The notes below the pieces were generated by a model. The model was given only the letters and a program-made list of their open reading frames with translations, did no database searches and was not told the origin of the DNA. A DNA stretch of 64,000 nt, taken from Sporodiniella umbellata. Taxonomy: Eukaryota; Mucoromycota; Mucoromycetes; Mucorales; Rhizopodaceae. Positions 43,779-55,321 of the stretch are shown here, one piece after another. How positions within the stretch are numbered: the first letter of the stretch is position 1; each line of letters starts with the position of its first letter. The DNA is taken from NCBI GenBank assembly GCA_025677835.1, contig JAIXMR010000057.1:62001-126000 (forward strand), read 5' to 3'. Position numbers and translations under genes: made by a program.

Positions 43779-45164
43779 TTATTTAGGAATAGAATGTCTC
43801 TTGCTTTCTATCAGATTAGACTTGCTTGGAGCACACATGAGAGGCAGTCTCTTTCTTGGCAGTTCAACCACGATTCTCTTACGTTTACTGTTCTCACAGC
43901 AGGACACGTCACAGAACCAGGGCTCGTTGGAAGCCAGCCATGGATCGCTAAGCTCAGCAGGGCAGCACTTTTGATGGTAGGCTTTGGGGCAACCCTCACA
44001 GCGTACGAGGAGATTACCCTGCCAAGATTCTTTTCGCTGACATCCTGCGCAATAAAGTTGAAGTACCGGCCTATCTCTTTGATCAATCGTTTCTTTTGTA
44101 AATCCGGTCAAATCAAGTCTTGGCAATTTGCAGGCAAAGCCGTAGCCTTTATAATCACACCCATGCTTGTTGCAGAGCGTTCTTTTACCCCAAGGTCCAG
44201 GTCTCCAATTGACACCCTCAGTGGTGCCGCAATATCTACACCAATCCACATTGGCTTTAGTGAGTTTTTGGTAAAGGGTGGGCTGAGCAGTGGGTCGAGG
44301 TTCAGCTTTGGGCAGGTGATTACAATCGTCATAGGAGATGTTCTCCACTTTTTTGTGTTTTTGCTGCTGTTTTTTGGTGTATGTTTTGTATTCTTCCTCT
44401 GACTCTTCCCATGATGCAAGTGAAGAGGTATCGTCTTCCTCTTCAAATGGCTGGAATTCTACCGTGTTACCATAGGCTTCTTCTTCTTCCAACTCTTCCT
44501 TATCCGATGCTTCATCAAAGCAGGGTCTGGTATGGGTTCGGGCTTCCTGGAGTTTCTGTCGCTTGTTTTGGTCCAGGATAGAGTCAGACCATCTTCGCTT
44601 GCTATTATTGGATTCTACGTTCGGCTTCTTTTCCAAGATCTCCAGGCCCAGGTTAAAAAGGTCTTCTTCTTCTAAAGGCAAAAGCTCGCTGGGGCTGACC
44701 GAGCTTTCGTCATCGTCGTCGCTTTGGCCTGAAGAGATGGAAGGGGCGGGCGACATTTCTCTATCGTTCATGGCAGGCGAAAAAAAGACGTCTTTGACCA
44801 AATCCTTTTGGTGCTCAATTCTTGTATCGTATGCAATTGTGGCGTTCTCTAGTGTGTGGTGAATGGGCACGTGCATTACTGGCTGATACTATTACACAAC
44901 GCTTAGAAAACAAGCACAGGCATCGTTTTTAGAGGGGAGGGGGGGAGGAGGAGGATGACTTACCGAAAACTGCTTATAGAACATATAATTGAGAGACTGA
45001 TCGTACGTGTTGGACATAGAAGGAACCACGATAGGAGAAGACATTTCAGAGGCTGCCTCTTTGGTCGGAAGGCCCGTGGATGGAATGCGGTGGTAGGCAG
45101 GTCTGTATATGGAATGCCTTGTCTCTTGTTGAGAGTAAGGCTTAAACATTCTGGAGTAGTTCAT
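43779..45164 (-). CDS. GATA-like plus PHD zinc finger protein
   Basis: Probable transcription or chromatin regulator. Exons 43779-44888 and 44964-45164 give 436 residues. The N-terminal 230 residues are disordered, with Tyr/Pro/Ser-rich and acidic stretches (SDDDDESSVSP, FEEEDDTSSLASWEESEEE). Then comes a GATA-type finger, CRYCGTTEGVNWRPGPWGK followed by RTLCNKHGCDYKG; it departs from classic CxxC-x17-CNxC by having CNKHGC. A PHD-type finger follows: CAGCQRKESWQGNLLVRCEGC, KAYHQKCC, then WFCDVSCC. The basic tail (SKRKRIVVELPRKRLPL) could be a nuclear localisation signal. The pairing of GATA-like and PHD fingers is uncommon. Target genes cannot be inferred. Confidence 0.85.
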
Positions 45165-48100
45165 TGTAAATACAGAAGAGAGCGAGAGAAGGAAGAAAGG
45201 GTGCAAGGGAAAAAAAAGGCGTGGGTTACTCTTATATGCCCAAAGCCTAATTAGAACAAAATTAAAAGGAGAAAGTGACACAGCAGGAGATGATTGGTTG
45301 TTATTCTAGGAGAAATAATTGCTTGTAAGCTGAGAGATTTTTTTTAGTAACTCCAACTCTATTTCAACCAAAAAGGTCCAAAATAATGCAGAGAAAGAGA
45401 ACGTGTTACTAGTGAAATTTTGTATCACTTCATTTGTCAGTGCTCTCCGATAAAGAGCCTCTCTCCACCCACGCCTATCTTTTCTTACACACCTACCTTC
45501 TCTCTAGTCATAGCCGTTTTTTTCTTTTTCTTTTTTTTTTCTTTATTTTCTTTTTTTTTCTTTTGCAGATCCGCCCTGGTCGATAAAATCTTGCTTCAAC
45601 TTCTCAAAGCACACCTAGCGTTGCACACCTCGTGCTTCGCTTCGGAGGCTGAAAATCAAGCAACGCTAAAAGGCCTCGAATCACAACTGTGCTATTTGCC
45701 TTTCGCATCAAATGTGCACTGCCCACAAAACGTGGATTCATTAATTTTTTTTTTTTTTTTAATCTGTGCCAACAGTTACACTGCAATCGCCACACACACA
45801 AACATCTGTGTTTTTGGCATGCAAACACTCCGAAAGACACCCGTCCTTAACAATGCCATATTATAGACACTGTATATTTTGTGTAAACAAACTCTTATAT
45901 TGTGCGATTTATTAGGGATCGTGAATTCCATAACACTTACTCCTGCATAAAACTCAGACCTTTTTTTATTTTATTTTATTTTCTCCACCCAAACAACGCA
46001 CAGATAGATTTCTGGGCGTTGGCAATCATCACAACCCTATTCTTGGCATATGCATAGAAAGACTTCCTTAGACACGCTCAAATTAGCCATTCGCAGTTGG
46101 CTGGCTTATCTCCATAGCGACCTGGGATTCAATCTTCTGGGAAAAGCTTGGAAGATAGAATATCTACATGACGTGATAAAAACAAATCAAAAGTCAGTAG
46201 AAGGACCGTTCAAACAACATGCGTTTATCTATCAGAAATCGTGACCTACCTTATGCCTCTCGCTCTATCCCTCTTTTATGCCTCGACTTCTGTAGCCTAA
46301 CGATGAAGATCTTTTCAAGTGACACACTTCTAAAAATAATTACATTCATTGACCGCCCTATCTGATCCTTTTGGGTGGGGCTTTTTTTTTCTTTCTTTGC
46401 TCTCTAAAACAGGGTAGGTGTCCTTTTGAAGTTCAATATCCATAATCAATTGTTTGTTAATATAAAGAGTACAACAACACATGTTTTACTAACCAGAATT
46501 GCCTTCTCCTTTGCTTTGGAGAAGGCTCTAGCTCTTTATGTTAAAGTTATTGCAGCTGAGGTAGTTTGAATAGTGCTATCAGCTTCGGTAGGGGTTACAG
46601 CCATAACAAGGATCTATCAACTGCGCCCTAGGGACGCTACACTACATAGGTTGCTTGTATCTGCTAAAGCTCGTATCGAGTCAAGAATTTGTTTTTCTCA
46701 TTGTAAACCTGTTAGGATAAAGAGGATCTTTGAGAAGCATAGTTCGTTTAGAAAATAGTGTAACTGAAGCTCTGTCATATGTAAAGAGGTCCAACATGAT
46801 CCGGGAGAGATAATAGTGAATAGGGAGTTTAGAAGAATTAGGTTAAACTTCAAGTTGAAACATACAATTACATTTTTAATTATACACAAGTGCAGTCTTT
46901 AATAGCAATTTGAATAATTGTATGTAATCAATCTAGATAGAATCATCTATAGATAGATAGATAGATGTATTTACAATGGTAAAATAAAACAAAGATTGTA
47001 CCAGGCAGTTAGACAGAGGAATTGCTGTCTTTTTAATACTTGTGTCACTAACGTCTTACATGATTTATGGAGACTGCCAGAGCATCGCAAAATAGTTATC
47101 TATCTTTATTTTTTTTATTTTTTTCGATCTGATAAAGATTGGTGTTAATGTTCGCCGGCAAATGGCTGGCTTCACTATAGAACCTACAACGCGTTTGCTA
47201 TTGGGTAAAAAGTGCTGAGTTACGCGCTTATATATCTGCGACCCACTCCACCTTGATGTAACGAGACGACTTGATCTGATAGCAAACAATGGCTCTTAAG
47301 AATATTAATAAAAAAAGTTCTTAAAGATCTCTATCAAACATACTTAACCGCATCTACTAACTCGTACAAAAACTAAGATAATTGTGTCTCTTATAGTTCT
47401 GAGCAGGAAATGCGAGCGCAAAGGCCGAGATGAAATCAGACCACGTCCAAAGTGTTGTTATATGGGTAATGCATAGAATCTGATTTTATCGAAATGCAGT
47501 TTGTCTTTTTTGGAAAGCCAAACTATAAATTAAACTAAGCATTAATAGCAAGCCTTTCTTCTACTCGTTGAAAAGATTACATTCTAAGCTAAAACAGTCA
47601 CTAGACTGAAGATTTAAACTTTTTTAGGGTTTAACTCTACTACATGTGCTCAGTATTAGCATGGATCGCTATACGGTTCTTTTTGTTTTTGTTTTTGTTT
47701 TTAATAAGAGTTGAGTTTTCATCAGAGTATTTGTTGGGTTTTACAAAATTTTTGTAAAGCTAAAAAGATAAGACACGGTTTTGGTAAAATACCATCAGCC
47801 AATAAAAACTTAACACTTGCAGGGGGTGTGTGTTACTACAAATACAAACCAGTGTTCTTTGTACTCTCCTATCGCGTGGTATGAATTGCATACTCTGTGG
47901 TTATAGATGTTTGCTTGGTATCAATGGTTACTAAAAGCTGTTTTAAAAGTTAACCAATGCGATTTTATAGGGTATATGTACGCCAAATCATGATAGTATA
48001 ATTATCCAGAGCAAACTTGCGTATTTATATTATAGCTTAAGCATTCATCAGAAAAACTTGCCAGGTAAAAGACGAGTGTTACATATCTTAATTTAGTTGA

Positions 48101-48429
48101 AGAGCATAGTTGTCAGTAGCGTGGAATCGGATTTTGAATTTATGCAGTCTATTCACGAGTTGCTTTTTTAGTGTCGCCAATACAGGATGTTTTGGAATTG
48201 TCCACGCACTTTAAAAAAGAAAATTTCGAGCATTAATGAAGTGAAAATTGAATCACAAAATGAACAAAAAATCAGGCACATCAGGGCTTGTTAGATGAGC
48301 TTTCTGTTTAAGCAAATATCAAGTATCCTTACTGAATATTTACAGTACCTTTGTAAGTCACCAGTGAGCCCATTTTTGCAGGATTCCCTAGTTTTGGAAG
48401 ATGACCACTCTTCCTTCCAAGGCGCTTCT
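45165..48429. other. Gene-poor region
   Basis: Over 3 kb without a gene I can support. The first 450 bases are the pyrimidine-rich upstream region of the GATA/PHD gene. A plus-strand ORF at 46050-46244 (64 codons, start MHRKTSLDTLKLAIRSW, no stop before QKS) has reasonable codon use but no known family. A (TAGA)n run is at about 46,949-46,967. Fragments at about 46,530-46,700 (plus) and 47,150-47,280 (minus) look like decayed coding sequence. No intact transposon seen. Confidence 0.4.
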
Positions 48430-49010
48430 CTCTTTGCTTTGCTTTTGCATACTGATCAAGGCTGCTAAACAAGATTGAGTTCAGGTGAGTAAAGTGGAAG
48501 GTAAACACATCCGCAGCCATGGAACTCAATACACTTTCTGATACTGGAGTTTTTGTAAACGAGATAGGTGTCCGTTATCAAATAATAGCCTCTGAACTCT
48601 TTGTATCAATTCATTATTTGTATGGTCTCGGCTAAAGAGTTGAGATAATGTCTAATTACCGTTCCGCCTTTCTTTATCCAGTTTATAGCTTCACTTGTCC
48701 CTTTTCTCTTTCTTGACTTTAAGACAACAACGACTTTAGGAACTTTCAATTACACGCTAATTACACCCAAGGGTGATCTTGTTTCTACGATAGCATCGGA
48801 TATCACTCTCGTTTTGGGAGTTTCCACTATTTGAGGCTCGTCCACTACCTTTCATGTTGATATTAAAACCCAACTCGTCGATAAAGACACAGTTGGTCAC
48901 TTAATTTATATCTGTCTTCAGGAATTCAGTAACCCATTAAAACCTAGTCTCTATTTTCGTATCACCGTTCCGCACCACAGTTCGTAAAAGGACTCTGTTC
49001 ATTGGTATAC
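48430..49010 (-). pseudogene. Decayed Tc1/mariner-type transposase
   Basis: Read on the minus strand, this stretch keeps in order the landmarks of a DDE transposase of the Tc1/mariner superfamily: CVFIDELGFNINMKGSG near 48,890 (the second catalytic Asp region), a DNGHLSR-like segment near 48,575 replacing the usual (M/V)DNAxxH, then YLPLYSPELN near 48,500 (the third acidic block). SVCKSKAKRE follows. They are spread over different frames with several stops and frameshifts, so it is dead. An open frame just upstream (48937-49239, MVYFDGGSGKLTDENGNE) may be its 5' part. Ends and inverted repeats were not found. Confidence 0.65.
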
Positions 49011-49239
49011 CACAGTGAGTAGTGACATACTTATAAGGGGAAGGTTTGATATATTTCTTCAACTCTATTTGCTTTTTTTTTAAAAAAAGCTTTTCAACTG
49101 GTTTAAGATCCAAGTACGAAAAAAGGGTGATTGTTGATGTCAAGAGGTGCTCCTCAATGTCAACCTCCATCTGGTATTTAATAACTTCATTGCCATTTTC
49201 ATCAGTTAACTTCCCACTACCGCCATCAAAATAAACCAT

Positions 49240-50897
49240 AGCCGTCTGATAACAACTGAGAACTCTCAGGAAAATAAAAACAAAGTAAACGTAATAACTT
49301 TGAGCATCATTCTTTGTTTTGTTAATGATTGAGGTTTTTTATTTAGTGTTTTTAATACTTGATTTTTATTTTTTTCCACTGCTTAAAATATTTTTCAAAG
49401 TGTGTGAACAGCTATGAAACGCTCTGTATATAAAAATATCGCTTCTATTCAAGTACAAAAATCAGTCTACACGAAATGTCGGCTAAAACCCCATTAATAT
49501 TAATCATTGACTGCAATATGTATTCGCTGTTTATGTGTTAGCTTATGAGCGGTTCCTAGCCGCGTCTTTTTTTTTTTATACACCGGTCATTTGTGTAACT
49601 GTATGAGCATCAAGCTTGTTTTTGGGGGCTGCTCCTTTGAGTAGTAAAGGGACGCTTTCAATTGCAGATTGTTTGGTTACGGTCAAATCTACATAGTTTA
49701 GTGTTATATCCAAAATAATGGTAGAAAAACCAAAGTCAACATCGGATTTTTTTTAAAAAAAACGACGTGTCTTTTTGGTTGAAAACAATTGTCAGAATTA
49801 AAATTCGATGGAAAGACTGTACCTAAGAAAAATGAGGAGTAAGAACAATCGTATGACCAGGTGAAATATATGTCAATAAATACTTACGAACTCATATTTC
49901 TAGAAATGATATTCAACATTCGGCTAGCAATAAGGATTTGAAGTCGCCATATAAAATTTATTCATAGACAGTATGGCCTCTGGAACCTATAAACTAGTAA
50001 TTGAGGTTTTAAGGCTTTTAAGGGCAGACCGTTACACTGTACCGAAACAAAGGAGTGTTATGCAAAAAATAAAGCGATGGCATGAAAAGCCTCATTGACA
50101 ACCAAGCATAAAGAGCACCACTTGTTGATGATCTCTGAATAAGTACAAACTACACAACGGGCAATTTGGCTCAATGTATACCAAAAATGATATATAGAAC
50201 CTACCCCGTTGATGATTTGGGCTTTTGAGAAACGCTTCTAGTATATTATTCTCTTTGATATTTACGAAGACTACATTTAAAAAACAGCTTTTTTTTTTTG
50301 TAACATTCATTTTATATCATATTCAAAGCAATTTCGACGTTTTGAAGTCTTTTTTTTTTACAACTTCTTCAATGTTAAAACAAATAGGTGTATCAGAATA
50401 ACCTTTAGACATTTAATAATGATAAATAAAAACTACAATAGGCCAACAATGCCCTTAGCAATATAAAGCGCGAGATTTTTAAATCCGAAAAAGAGGTTTG
50501 GTTTCGCGTCTTGTATTGTTTAAAACAAAGTATCCTAATAGCCTATTTTATAGTTAAGTCTTTGGTATATGGGTGTGCCCAAAATTTGTACTGTTTTTTT
50601 TCTAAAGCGACAATTTACAACCAAATATCTTTATTACAACACGAAGTCTATATACTTGAATACCCATTAACCTACATAATTAAACACATCGGTTATTGTG
50701 CGATGTTTTATAGGCTTTTAATTTTACCCTATACAGCTTGACAACGGGCAACTAAAGTAGCAAAAGCTGATATTTATGCATAATAGATTTTTTGTTTACA
50801 AAAAAAAAAACTTTATTAAAAGCATTAGTCGTATAACTGACTGGCTTTGAGACAAAGCGTTAGCGACGTATTTTTTTCTTTCTTTCTTTGTTTTTTG
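49240..50897. other. Gene-poor region with one coding-like fragment
   Basis: At about 49,580-49,750 on the minus strand is an open stretch (DVDFGFSTIILDITLNYVD, then QSAIESVPLLLKGAAPKNK, ending TQMTGV) with coding-like composition but no start codon. It looks like an exon or relic. The rest, to the BolA gene, shows only short AT-rich frames. Confidence 0.35.
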
Positions 50898-51366
50898 CTA
50901 TAGCTTGTCAAATTCTGCTTTTGTTTTAGCTTTGATTGTCAGTGCATGCAGTCCTTGGTTTTGAAGCTCGTCATTAAGCAAATTGTAAATCAAACGATGG
51001 CGTTGCATCAAAGACTGAGAAAGAGAAAACAATAAATGCACACCCTAATTATAATCTAATGCAAGCATTGTCGCTTTACCTTTCCTTGAAACTCATCGGA
51101 AACTACAAATATTCTATAGAGCGGTATCTTAGTTGGGTCATTGCGTACCGCTATCTTACTTGAAGTGTGTTTCCTTATTTGCTACACCTTTCATAGCCTC
51201 GTGATGCGCGTGCAGATGGGATTCGTTCACTAGTTCTAATTTGGCAGGATTCAAGGCTTCTGTAACCTGATATTCAACAGTGAGAAGCGCCTCAAATTTG
51301 ATGTTTTTTATAATTCACTTTGGTTTCTATTGCAAGCTGAATGGGTCCTTTTTCTGAGGTTGACAT
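50898..51366 (-). CDS. BOL1: BolA family protein
   Basis: BolA proteins partner with monothiol glutaredoxins in Fe-S cluster trafficking. Exons 50898-51014, 51080-51113, 51160-51266 and 51319-51366 give 101 residues. The core is clear: TEALNPAKLELVNESHLHAH, HEAMKGVANKETHFKIFVVS, DEFQGKSLMQRHRLIYNLL and LHALTIKAKTKAEF. It has the invariant RHR and a HAHH motif of the metal-coordinating kind. The first exon (MSTSEKGPIQLAIETK) precedes an unusual GTGAAT donor. There is no obvious mitochondrial presequence, so cytosolic Bol2-like or mitochondrial Bol1-like is undecided; the symbol is tentative. Only 58 bases separate it from the end of the Utp30-like gene, same strand. Confidence 0.88.
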
Positions 51367-51424
51367 TTGTTTTAAAAAAAGCAAAAAAAGCAAAAAAAAA
51401 AAAAAAAATTGAAAGTACGACGTT

Positions 51425-52270
51425 TTATTCATTATGCTCGTAAATTGGTAAACTAATAGAGTTGGCTGTCTTGATTTGTAAAGATCTTATAGCATCTTCC
51501 CCTCCTGGGCTGGCTAAGACAATTTTTTTGTAACCAGACATAAGATTTTCGAAAGCAATGGTATCTGTTTGTCCAGTGGTTGCAATCTTGACAGCATAAC
51601 ACGACCCCTTTCTGAAATTCATATATGTCGATTTAGCAGACAAAAGTATTTCCTTTTGCAAGTCTTTCGCTTTAAGATCTATAGGCATCGGCTCTCTATA
51701 TGAATTTTAGCTTTTTTGGCTCAAGTCTAAAAGTGATCTACCTTCTTTTTTTATACACTTCTTTACAAAAGATTTTTCTTAATTTGTTGATTGTATAGTT
51801 ATCGGCTAGAAATACGTCGAAATCTTCCATTAGCTGTAATTGTGCATCTGATTTAGAATATTGCTTTTTTAAGTGTTTGAGGTCTAGAACTTTGTGGATG
51901 CCTTTAATTTTTTTCTCTTTAATGGTGTCCTTGTAGGTTTGTTGTGCTGCTCTTACAATAAGGCATCGACGAACACCAGGTGCGTGACAACCATGCTTTA
52001 ATAAACTAATAAATTTAAACGTCTAGTAAGTCATAAGAACCCTCTTAAACTCTTTTTGTTTACATTTTAGCAGGATTCCGGTTGAGAAGAGTATTGTTCT
52101 CAAAGGTTGAGATCATCAGCCAAACAGCTTCCTCCTTTTCTCCATTCTCGCTTTCATGTTTATAAAGAGCTTTAAAAGATTTTTTTGCCTACATAGATGT
52201 ATCAATGTACTTGAAGGTGTATTAAGCAATTCTCAAATTGTCGTTTTACTTTGTCCTGATCAATCTTCAT
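51425..52270 (-). CDS. UTP30: Ribosomal L1-domain protein, Utp30/Rsl1d1-like
   Basis: Nucleolar L1-fold protein of pre-ribosome assembly. Exons 51425-51695, 51742-52005, 52064-52188 and 52250-52270 give 226 residues from MKIDQDKAKKSFKALYKH. Family features: EEAVWLMISTFEN, NPAKILLKH, RRCLIVRAAQQTYKDTIKE, LKHLKKQY, LMEDFDVFLADNYTINKL, KRREPMPIDL, KGSCYAVKIATTG, GYKKIVLASPGGEDAIRSLQI, and the ending KTANSISLPIYEHNE, which is diagnostic (KTxNSISLPIY). The start is tentative; an in-frame stretch upstream (GLGKGNLFLQE) after a CAG acceptor could belong to an earlier exon. Confidence 0.85.
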
Positions 52271-53253
52271 TTCTTGTAGAAAAAGGTTGCCCTTTCCTAA
52301 GCCATCTGAAATAAAACTAATTTCAATCCCAGAACAGATGCCAAAAAAAAAAAAAGCAATTTTGTATTCATGCTTAGTGTCCCTCGAAGCTATCTACTAT
52401 TTTAGTCGACAACGGTCCAGAAGAAAATTTTGCTAAAGAGATGTTGTATTAACATCAGTTTCGCTAAATGAAATCTTTTTCGTATTTTTATGCTGTGTAT
52501 TTTAAAAGTTTTTTTTATAAAGGTCCAAGGTCTCACAATATATGCATCAGGCTTTCATTTATTTATGTGAAAGACATATGCAATATAAAGCCATTAGCTC
52601 TTTTAGTAGTCACAGATTGAGCATACAGATTGTTACATTTTTTGGTAAGAAAAAGAAACCATTTTTCTTTGTTTTCGTGTTATCAACTAAGTGAGTTAAG
52701 CCTACTAAAAGAAGAACCTGGTATCGCTAAAATAGTTGACCCTTTACGAACAAGTGTTGTTATTTTGAAATTGTTAGGTTTAAGTCAAGCTAGAAAGCCA
52801 AGTTTTCCGAGATTAATGCAGGAGTACTCTACAATCGTTTCAATTGAATTCATAAAAGCTACAAAGTTTTCAGTTGGTTCTCTTCAGTCTACCATAGCTT
52901 AATAAATGGAGCTATTTGTGGGTGACTAGCCACAAACTACATTCGCTCTATTCTATTTGGGACTACTACTGCCATATACAAATGTCCAATCGAATTCGCA
53001 GTATAGATAGGGTCTGTTTGAAACTGAAATAATTTTTGAGTTTAGGTTTTTACTGAACGCTCTTTTGGTTATAGCTTGCTACTTTTCAAACAAGATTAGA
53101 CGTAGTATGGGCTACTGACACCCAACTAGGCAAGCATGAAAAGCCAGCCAATTAAGAGCTTCGATTACAATAACCGATTTTTTAAACTTCTGAGGCTGAA
53201 AGCTTTTCTTTTCACAAAATTTTTTCAATTTGTATTTCTCTTTAAAAGCCAAC
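52271..53253. other. Intergenic, about 1 kb, no supported gene
   Basis: Upstream of the Utp30-like gene and of RPB8. A 90-codon plus-strand frame (52630-52902, containing KEEPGIAKIVDPLRTSVVIL) opens with a non-ATG codon and has no recognised domain. It may be a relic. Confidence 0.4.
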
Positions 53254-53840
53254 ATGTCAACAGAAAACACGTTGTTCCAAGATATCTTTGACATCAGAGA
53301 AATAGATCCCGAGGGAAAGCGCTTTGATAGAGGTATTTTTTTCTTTTTTTTTTTTTAATCTCATTCTGTCTTTCTCTTTTTCCATTTTACTAATTCACTT
53401 GAAATAGTATCTCGTCTTGTCGCTCGCTCTGAAAACTATGAAATGGATTTGACAATGGACTTTAACTCTGAGATCTATCCTTTGAAGATTGGAGAGAAGT
53501 TTTCTCTTGTCTTAGCTTCTTCCCTGTCCCTTGAAGCTACCAGCAGCACTGGCGGTGTCGAGAAACGTGAAAGCTGGCGTGAACGCCAACCTGGAGAGCG
53601 CGACTTGAGTGATGAGTATGAATATGTTATGTTCGGCAAAGTCTACAAGTTTGAAGACTCTAACAAAGGCGCTGTTGGGCAGCAAGTGTAAGTAGCTCTA
53701 GATTGAGTAACAACAGCTAAAAATTTCATAGCTCTGTCTACATCTCTTTTGGTGGCCTTTTGACAAGTTTAGAAGGAGACTACAGACATTTGCAAAATTT
53801 GACTGTTGGTGAGAACATTTATCTGTTGATTAGAAAATAG
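53254..53840 (+). CDS. RPB8: RNA polymerases I-III subunit RPABC3 (Rpb8)
   Basis: Shared subunit of all three nuclear RNA polymerases, an OB-fold protein. Exons 53254-53332, 53408-53687 and 53732-53840 give 155 residues (family about 145-150). Signatures: LFQDIFDIREIDPEGKRFDRV, SRLVARSENYEMDLTMDFNSE, IYPLKIGEKFSLVLASSL, LSDEYEYVMFGKVYKFED and VYISFGGLLTSLEGDYRHL, ending LTVGENIYLLIRK. It converges with the Cdc25-like phosphatase, only 73 bases apart. Confidence 0.95.
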
Positions 53841-53913
53841 AGAAGAACAATAAAAAAAAACTGTAAATAATCCAAAAGCAAGTGTTTTTGTCTCCTCTGT
53901 TTTTTGTTTCAGT

Positions 53914-54470
53914 TTATGCTGCCCATTCCCAGACTTGAGGATTATAATCTTCTATAAGTTCTTTCTCAAATTTATATCTTGAATGCCAACCTTCAAAACC
54001 ATAGCGCATTATTTTCACCTACAAACATGTTCAGTTAATGGGTCTTCACTGTTTACTTCCTAACTTTTTGGTCGGTTGCAATTCCCAGGTTTGTAAGTGT
54101 CTCACTGTAAATACGAGCTGATTTTGGGCCTTTACAATATTTAAATACGTATACTGATACATTAAATGTTATTTAAATGGGTTCACATACCTCTCACTTG
54201 AGAAAGGGCACAATGAAAATAGATGACTGGCACTTTGGAATATTTTTGAATGAGCTCGTTGGCTTCTTCATACATTCTTCCTGCTGGAACATTAATAGAT
54301 CCTGGAATGTGGCCACCCTAAGATTTTTAATATTGTATCTTTTAATTGTGGGTATTTACTATGTAGTCATTATCTCTAACATCCACCACGACATAATCTA
54401 CTTCTGGATGCTTTGTGGAGTCACATACAAGAGACATAACTTCTTCAGGCTCTGCAAAAGTTGGTGTCAT
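53914..54470 (-). CDS. Cdc25-like rhodanese-fold phosphatase (Ibp1/Ych1 type)
   Basis: Small protein tyrosine phosphatase or arsenate-reductase-like enzyme. Exons 53914-54018, 54065-54129, 54191-54318 and 54361-54470 give 135 residues, a match to Ibp1/Ych1. It has VVVDVRDND and GGHIPGSINVPAG (rhodanese/Cdc25 fold), and the active-site loop HCALSQVRGPKSARIYSE with Cys nucleophile and Arg, ending MRYGFEGWHSRYK. The HCxxSQxRGP pattern separates it from plain sulfurtransferases. Divergent from the 63-residue membrane protein (162 bases). Confidence 0.9.
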
Positions 54471-54632
54471 TTCGTTAGTTGAGTAAAAAATTATAATGTG
54501 TATTTTTTGCTGTCAAATAATTTTCGATCTTTTTCTTTTGCCGTCCGCGCGTTGTTTATTCTTTTTCTCGTTTCTTTTTACAGAAAGAAAGCAACGAACA
54601 TAAACGGCAAAAAAAAAAAAAGCAAAGCGCAA

Positions 54633-54824
54633 ATGGAATGGATTCAACGCACTGGTGCATTTCCTATTAGTACTGATGTTGCTCATAAGTTGAGACTTTT
54701 TGTTTTGTCAGACTATAGGACTGACAAGTTTATACTCGGCTGTACTGTTGTCTTCTTAGTGGGCCTAAGTACTATTATTTGGCATACTTGGGTAGATCCC
54801 AGGAATGGAGATGAGGACGATTAG
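54633..54824 (+). CDS. 63-residue single-pass membrane protein
   Basis: MEWIQRTGAFPISTDVAHKL is followed by a charged LRLFVLSDYRTDKF, then one membrane helix (ILGCTVVFLVGLSTIIWHTW) and an acidic end (VDPRNGDEDD). Intronless, good codon use. I do not recognise the family. Size and layout suggest an accessory subunit of an ER or Golgi complex, which is only a guess. The frame is open further upstream, but this is the first good ATG. Confidence 0.6.
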   Translation: MEWIQRTGAFPISTDVAHKLRLFVLSDYRTDKFILGCTVVFLVGLSTIIWHTWVDPRNGDEDD

Positions 54825-55321
54825 TTGTATAAATAAACCGTTTGTTTATATGCTATTTCTATGACGTAGTATTGTGTATGTATCGATATATTTTTACTTT
54901 CCACTCTTTGTTTCTTTCTTAAGCCACCATAGTAGATAAGTTAAAGCTAAATAACAAAAAAGACTTGCTTCATAACCAAAGAGGCCCGCCAAACACAACT
55001 AACAGCAAAGTATTTGCTCATGCATCGCACCTTTACACACTATCATCTCTTCATAACACACCAACGACATTATTACAATGGGTTTGCAAACGGACAACAT
55101 TAGAAGTTCGAAACACTTGCTATAAAATTAAAAACTGCTAGCGGTCATATAAGTAAAAAAAAAGGAGGGGAATGCGCTAGGAAAAAATATCAAGTATAAG
55201 CCTGGGTCTAGGATAATGTGCGGTTTAGTAGAGACAACGCTATCTCATGAGCCGTAGCTTCTCATTACTGATGGTTTCTGCCAATTTAATTAAAATATAT
55301 ACTAACTGACAGTCTCTATTC
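54825..55321. other. Intergenic between convergent genes
   Basis: 497 bases with the 3' flanks of the small membrane protein and the kinase. AATAAA-like sites near 54,832. No ORF or RNA gene recognised. Confidence 0.5.

Noticed and set aside
43794..44402. 202-codon plus-strand frame
   Set aside because: Shadow of the GATA/PHD gene, whose zinc finger pattern on the other strand is unmistakable.
45420..45866. 148-codon plus-strand ORF
   Set aside because: Opens with a non-ATG codon and reads mainly pyrimidine tracts as Phe/Ser/Leu; most likely upstream untranslated DNA.
54177..54482. 101-codon plus-strand frame
   Set aside because: Antisense to the Cdc25-like phosphatase exons, which carry the HCxxSQxRGP active site.
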